Of a stretch of DNA of 64,000 nucleotides, positions 59,793 through 64,000 are shown one piece after another. Location of the stretch: the NCBI GenBank assembly GCA_036378535.1, contig DASUWH010000010.1, positions 1-64,000 on the forward strand. The letters run 5' to 3'. Within the stretch, counting starts at the first letter, position 1. Each line of letters begins with the position of its first letter. The position numbers were made by a program, and so were the translations under genes. The DNA is from Gp1-AA122 sp036378535. GTDB taxonomy: Bacteria; Acidobacteriota; Terriglobia; Terriglobales; Acidobacteriaceae. Under the pieces are notes generated by a model that had not been told where the DNA came from, did not search any database, and saw nothing but the letters and a program-made list of their open reading frames with translations.

Positions 59793-62522
59793 ATGACACA
59801 CTCCGCCCAAGCCTTCATTGCCGTGGTGACGGCTGCGGGATTGTGTGTCCTCGGATGGGGCGTGCTGCATTGGTCGAGCCAAGACCCGCTCAAATTTCTG
59901 TGTTACACGGCAGTAGCGCTGCTCGCTTCGCGACTGAAAGTGCACCTGCCCGGCATCACCGGCACGATGTCGGTGAACTTCCTTTTCATTCTGCTGGGCG
60001 TAGTCGAATTGGGCTTGCCCGAAACCCTAGCCTTGGGATGCGGCGCGATCCTGATGCAGTGCTTTTACCGGGACAGACCGCAGATCGTGCAAGTGGTTTT
60101 CAATGTGTGCGGTTCGGCGTGGGCGATCGCGGCTACGTACCAGGTATATTACATTTCCACGTTTCACGGGCAGGTCCGCAATCCATCCATACAGCTGATC
60201 GCCGCGGCAACGACTTACTTCCTTGCTAACACGATTCCGGTGGCGGCAGTCATCTCGTTGACGGAACAGAAATCGCTGATCAAAATTTATTCGGAATGCT
60301 ACTTCTGGTCTTTTCCTTACTACCTGCTGGGCGCCGGCGTGGCGGCGTTAATTCGCTATCTCGGCCAAACATTCGATTGGCGTACTTCCCTTTTAATATT
60401 GCCGGCGGTTTACGTGATTCACCGTTCTTATAATCTTTATCTGGGCAAACTGGAAAACGAAAAGCGTCACGTGGAGGAGATGGCAAACCTGCACCTCCGC
60501 ACGATCGAGGCGCTGGCGCTGGCCATTGAAGCCAAAGATCAGACCACTCACGATCACCTGCAACGAGTGCGGGTCTACGCCATCGAAGTGGCAAAAGAGC
60601 TGAAACTCAACCGCGACGAGATTGAAGCTTTGCAAGCGGCGGCCCTTCTGCACGACATTGGCAAGTTGGCGGTTCCGGAGCACATCATCTCCAAACCAGG
60701 CCGATTGACTGCGGAAGAATTCGAGAAGATGAAGATTCACCCCGTAGTGGGAGCGGAGATTCTGGAGCGAGTGCGCTTCCCTTATCCGGTAGTCCCTATC
60801 GTACGGGCCCATCACGAAAAATGGGACGGAAGCGGGTACCCGATTGGTCTGAAGGGAGAAGAGATTCCGATTGGGGCGCGCATCCTGTCGGCGGTCGACT
60901 TCCTCGACGCTCTCGCCTCCGATCGCCAGTATCGTCGTGCCATGCCCTTGCCGGAAGTGATGAAGCGGCTGGAGCAGGAGTCAGGAAAAGCATTCGACCC
61001 GACCATCGTAAGCATTCTGGAACGCCGTTACGCTGACATGGAAAGGCTGGTGCAGGGCCGTCAGCAGCATCATGTCGCCTGGTCAAAACTGTCGACCGAC
61101 ATGAAAGTCGAGCGCGGCCTGGCGCCTGCCACTGGATTCGCCCGCAATGCGCCCTCCAGCAACGAGGCTACGTTCCTGTCTTCAATTGCAGCCGCGCGGC
61201 AGGAGGCACAAGCTCTATTTGAGCTGAGCCAGGACCTCGGCGCTTCGCTGAGCCTGGGTGAAACTTTGTCCGTGTTCTCGGTCAAGTTGAAGCGACTGGT
61301 TCCTTATGATTCGATCGCCATCTACATTCGCCGGGAAGACGAACTGGTCCCGGAGCATGTGAATGGCGACAACTTCCGGCTGTTTGCGTCTCTACGGATA
61401 CCCATTGGGGAAGGGCTTTCCGGGTGGGTAGCGCAGAACCGCAAGCCCATCATCAATGGCAATCCGCTGGTCGAGCCCGGATATAACACCACCGACAAAT
61501 ACACGGCGATGCGATCGGCTCTGTCGGTCCCGCTCGAGGGCCTCGATGGCATCGTGGGCGTGCTCACGCTTTATAAATCCGAAAAGGACGCGTTTACCGC
61601 AGACCACCTGCGCATTCTGCTGGCCGTAAGCTCGAAGATGGCGTTGGCCATCGAGAACGCGCTCAAGTACCAGCAAGCCGAAAGTTCGTCGACCACGGAT
61701 TACCTGACTGGACTGCCCAACGCGCGCTCACTCTTCCTGCAACTCGATCGCGAACTGTCGCGATGCAAGCGCACCAAATCCAGGCTGACTGTCATGGTCT
61801 GTGACATGGACGGGTTCAAGCAAGTTAATGACCGATTTGGCCACCTGGAAGGCAATCGTGTGCTCAAATTGTTCGCACAAAGCTTGAAAGAGAGCTGCCG
61901 CGATTACGACTATGTAGCCCGCATGGGAGGCGATGAATTTGTGCTGATCGCCCCAGGACTAAGCCCAGACGCGGCGCGAGCGAAAATGCTCTTGCTACGG
62001 GAGATGGCGACCAAGGCGGGCTTCGAAGTGTGCCGTGAGGAGATTCTCTCGCTCAGCGTGGGGCAAGCGGTCTATCCGGACAACGGACTGGATGCCGAAC
62101 AACTCCTGGCAGAAGCTGACCGGCGCATGTATCACGAGAAGCAGCAGCAGCCGGGACGCAAGAACCGGCGCGGACATCCGCGGATGGTGTGCCGGCTGAC
62201 CGTCACTCTGCAGCCTCTTGACAGCAGTGTTCCGATACTGGGAAATCTCTCCAACATCAGCCTGACCGGCTGTTATATCGAGACTGCAGCCATCCTGGCT
62301 TCTGAAACGAAGGTCCGAGTCTTCTTCTCGATCGATGACAGCACGCTGCAAAGCGAGGGCGTGGTTGTACGCAGCATTCCTGGAGCCGGTGTCGGCATTC
62401 ATTTTCTCGAATCCGAGGACCGAACCCGGGCGCACCGCATCGTCGAGCATGTCCAAAGCGCGACCAAATTCTACGATCGCCAGGTGGGATACATCGGCCG
62501 CATGGCGTCGGTTCCGGAATAG
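59793..62522 (+). CDS. Membrane c-di-GMP protein: HD-GYP, GAF, GGDEF and PilZ
   Basis: From the Met at 59793 there are about 909 residues. An N-terminal membrane region of 6-8 helices (about 1-215) is followed by HD-GYP phosphodiesterase (HDIGK, HHEKWDGSGYP; about 230-400), a GAF domain (about 460-600), a GGDEF cyclase (DYLTGLPNARSLF, MGGDEFVLI; about 625-780) and PilZ (NRRGHPRMVCRL, about 795-900). Both making and degrading sites look intact (GGDEF, HD and GYP complete). It would set local c-di-GMP. The frame stays open upstream to 59445, so a longer start is possible. Confidence 0.85.
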   Translation: MTHSAQAFIAVVTAAGLCVLGWGVLHWSSQDPLKFLCYTAVALLASRLKVHLPGITGTMSVNFLFILLGVVELGLPETLALGCGAILMQCFYRDRPQIVQVVFNVCGSAWAIAATYQVYYISTFHGQVRNPSIQLIAAATTYFLANTIPVAAVISLTEQKSLIKIYSECYFWSFPYYLLGAGVAALIRYLGQTFDWRTSLLILPAVYVIHRSYNLYLGKLENEKRHVEEMANLHLRTIEALALAIEAKDQTTHDHLQRVRVYAIEVAKELKLNRDEIEALQAAALLHDIGKLAVPEHIISKPGRLTAEEFEKMKIHPVVGAEILERVRFPYPVVPIVRAHHEKWDGSGYPIGLKGEEIPIGARILSAVDFLDALASDRQYRRAMPLPEVMKRLEQESGKAFDPTIVSILERRYADMERLVQGRQQHHVAWSKLSTDMKVERGLAPATGFARNAPSSNEATFLSSIAAARQEAQALFELSQDLGASLSLGETLSVFSVKLKRLVPYDSIAIYIRREDELVPEHVNGDNFRLFASLRIPIGEGLSGWVAQNRKPIINGNPLVEPGYNTTDKYTAMRSALSVPLEGLDGIVGVLTLYKSEKDAFTADHLRILLAVSSKMALAIENALKYQQAESSSTTDYLTGLPNARSLFLQLDRELSRCKRTKSRLTVMVCDMDGFKQVNDRFGHLEGNRVLKLFAQSLKESCRDYDYVARMGGDEFVLIAPGLSPDAARAKMLLLREMATKAGFEVCREEILSLSVGQAVYPDNGLDAEQLLAEADRRMYHEKQQQPGRKNRRGHPRMVCRLTVTLQPLDSSVPILGNLSNISLTGCYIETAAILASETKVRVFFSIDDSTLQSEGVVVRSIPGAGVGIHFLESEDRTRAHRIVEHVQSATKFYDRQVGYIGRMASVPE

Positions 62523-62530
62523 GAGCTTTC

Positions 62531-63385
62531 TTGCACCGCCTGGCCCAACACGTCGCCACCATTGTGATTACTGTTTTGCTGGGCGGATTTCTGGGAGCTA
62601 CCCTGGTGCGCTTCACGCCCGGATTCGGCGTAGATGAGGCGGAACTCGATGCGCGTCGGAGTGCAGCCAGCATCGAATCGATCAGACAAGCGAATCGGGT
62701 TGATGAGAATGTCTTCGCATTCTATGTGCACTACCTGGCCCGCATGGCGCGCGGAGACCTTGGTACCTCGCGCACTCTCGACCGTCCGGTTGCTCAACTC
62801 GTAGGGGAGAGATTTCCGGAAACCTTGAAAACAGTAGGGCTGGGGCTGCTGCTGGGTTGGACGCTCGGTTTTGCCCTTGCAGTTCCCGTGGCGATGTTGC
62901 GGTCGTGGATGATCGATGTCACCGCCAGCACCGCCGCAGGATTGCTGTTGTGCATTCCGGCTGCAGTTCTAGCGCTGCTGTTTGTCCTGGTGCGCGCACC
63001 CGGCCGTATGGTCGTGGCGTTGATCATCTTTCCCAAAGTGTTCCGTTATGCCCGCAACTTGCTGGTGCGGAGCGCCGATCTCCCGCATGTGCTGACGGCG
63101 CGCGCCAAGGGGTTGGGAAATTTTCGGGTTTTCCTGTGGCATATTTTGCCGAATGCGGGGCCGCAATTGCTCGCATTGGCAGGCATTTCGGTGAGCCTGG
63201 CTTTTGCGGCGACAATCCCTGTGGAAGTTCTCTGCGATATCCCGGGCATTGGGCAACTGGCGTGGAAGGCAGCCTTGGGCAGGGATCTGTATCTGCTGAT
63301 CAATCTGACCATGATCGTTACGGTGGTGACATTGATAGCGAATTCCGTCGCTGACCTCGCCCGGCCTCAACGGAGCGCAGCATGA
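62531..63385 (+). CDS. Dipeptide/oligopeptide ABC transporter permease (DppB type)
   Basis: The 284-residue inner-membrane protein has a first helix, a periplasmic loop with NRVDENVFAFYVHYLARMARGDLGTS and five more helices. The loop ARAKGLGNFRVFLWHILPNAGPQLL is the EAA motif that contacts the ATPase. The TTG start has AGGAG upstream, 9 bp after the preceding gene. It pairs with the next permease through an ATGA overlap. Confidence 0.88.
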   Translation: MHRLAQHVATIVITVLLGGFLGATLVRFTPGFGVDEAELDARRSAASIESIRQANRVDENVFAFYVHYLARMARGDLGTSRTLDRPVAQLVGERFPETLKTVGLGLLLGWTLGFALAVPVAMLRSWMIDVTASTAAGLLLCIPAAVLALLFVLVRAPGRMVVALIIFPKVFRYARNLLVRSADLPHVLTARAKGLGNFRVFLWHILPNAGPQLLALAGISVSLAFAATIPVEVLCDIPGIGQLAWKAALGRDLYLLINLTMIVTVVTLIANSVADLARPQRSAA

Positions 63386-64000
63386 AGCGGGCACGCACAG
63401 GGGCGATTGGATTCCTGTTGCTGGTTTGCCTGGCGTCGGGAATTGCGGGCTTGTTGGCGCCGTCGGGCTACGCACACCAGTTTCGAGATATTCCCGATGC
63501 AGCGCCTTCGCGACAGCACTGGTTGGGAACCGATGACCTTGGGCGCGACCGTTTCTCGAGACTTCTCTACGGCACTCGTGTTTCGCTGCTCGTTGCTCCG
63601 GCGGCGGCGCTCTGCTCGAGCCTACTGGCAGCACTGATCGGAGGGATCGCAGGTTTTGCGGGCGGATGGCTGCAACGTCTGGTCATGGCCGCTACGGACC
63701 TTTTTCTCTCCCTGCCGTGGCTATTCCTGCTAATTACAGTTAGAGCGCTCATGCCGCTAAATGTGGCGCCCCTTACGTCCGTAGTAATTACATTCGGATT
63801 GCTGGGACTACTGGGATGGGCGGCGGCCGCGCGGGTCATCTGTGCGGACGCTCGCTCATTGCGCAACGCGGATTTCATCTTGCTGGCGCGGGCTTCCGGA
63901 GTTAGTGGCTGGCGGCTCCTGCATCGTCATCTGCTGCCGAATCTGATGCCAGTGGTCTACGCGCAGTTCTGGCTTTCCATTCCGGTGTTTATTTTGACTG
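63382..64000 (+). CDS. Dipeptide/oligopeptide ABC transporter permease (DppC type), cut by window end
   Basis: The start codon overlaps the DppB stop. About 206 residues are in the window: a first helix, RQHWLGTDDLGRDRFSRLLYGTRVSL (the DppC hallmark), further helices, and the EAA loop ARASGVSGWRLLHRHLLPNLMP. The C-terminus and the expected ATPase and binding-protein genes lie beyond 64000. Confidence 0.85.
   Translation, partial: MKRARTGAIGFLLLVCLASGIAGLLAPSGYAHQFRDIPDAAPSRQHWLGTDDLGRDRFSRLLYGTRVSLLVAPAAALCSSLLAALIGGIAGFAGGWLQRLVMAATDLFLSLPWLFLLITVRALMPLNVAPLTSVVITFGLLGLLGWAAAARVICADARSLRNADFILLARASGVSGWRLLHRHLLPNLMPVVYAQFWLSIPVFILT

Overview
The window reads as a chromosomal piece of an acidobacterium (Acidobacteriota, probably Terriglobia). 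This is inferred from the gene content: a 1215-residue Oar-like TonB receptor with an N-terminal carboxypeptidase-regulatory domain, a winged-helix/TolB-propeller regulator, secreted TPR proteins, and moderately GC-rich coding with strong Shine-Dalgarno sites. No rRNA, complete tRNA or CRISPR array was seen.

Region by region. (1) 1-3.1 kb is a small decayed island. Two 45-bp copies of the 3' part of tRNA-Pro(CGG) (221-265 and 2893-2937) bracket a truncated tyrosine integrase and two orphan genes. (2) 3.2-17.3 kb is a myo-inositol catabolic locus: iolD, an APC permease, a LacI regulator, iolB, iolE, a zinc dehydrogenase, a TonB receptor, iolG and a transaldolase-family gene, with LacI-type operator-like sites in both divergent promoters. 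(3) 17.4-22.5 kb holds exported or regulatory genes of unknown role. (4) 33.5 down to 22.6 kb is one minus-strand operon for anaerobic aromatic degradation by the ATP-dependent (class I) benzoyl-CoA route: had-oah-dch-bcrC-bcrB-bcrA-bcrD-SDR-GNAT-TPR-DRE-TIM lyase/synthase. Its first eight genes are joined by 4-bp stop/start overlaps. (5) 34.8-45.7 kb runs divergently and encodes an unusual hydrogenase/heterodisulfide-reductase-like complex: small protein, QmoC-like membrane subunit, half-HdrA::NuoE fusion, NuoF, NuoG::HdrA::HdrA giant, MvhD, MvhG, MvhA, maturation protease. (6) 46.2-50.6 kb is an ECF sigma factor with a DGPF/YCII partner and a neighbourhood that carries three copies of one ECF-type promoter. 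(7) 50.9-56.2 kb is a five-gene set: esterase-like hydrolase, ATP-grasp, GCS2 carboxylate-amine ligase, M29-type aminopeptidase and a second possible ligase. (8) 56.2-57.6 kb has a MITE-like element, a Tat-signal cytidine deaminase and a second repeat copy. (9) 57.6-64 kb has a sigma-54 activator with PilZ, an HD-GYP/GGDEF/PilZ protein and two Dpp-type ABC permeases, the last cut by the window end.

The most interesting signal is the pairing of (4) and (5). Class I benzoyl-CoA reductase needs low-potential electrons, usually from ferredoxin. The divergent operon encodes a machine that by its parts could exchange electrons between H2, NAD(H), ferredoxin and quinone. Both promoters carry the same CRP/FNR-like palindrome (GTGA-N6-TCAC), which suggests joint control. 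HdrB is absent, HdrA is split and duplicated, and NuoE/F/G modules are fused in, so this is neither a standard Hdr-Mvh complex nor the Bam class II reductase. The physical complex and the coupling are inference; the gene order, motifs and sites are read from the sequence.
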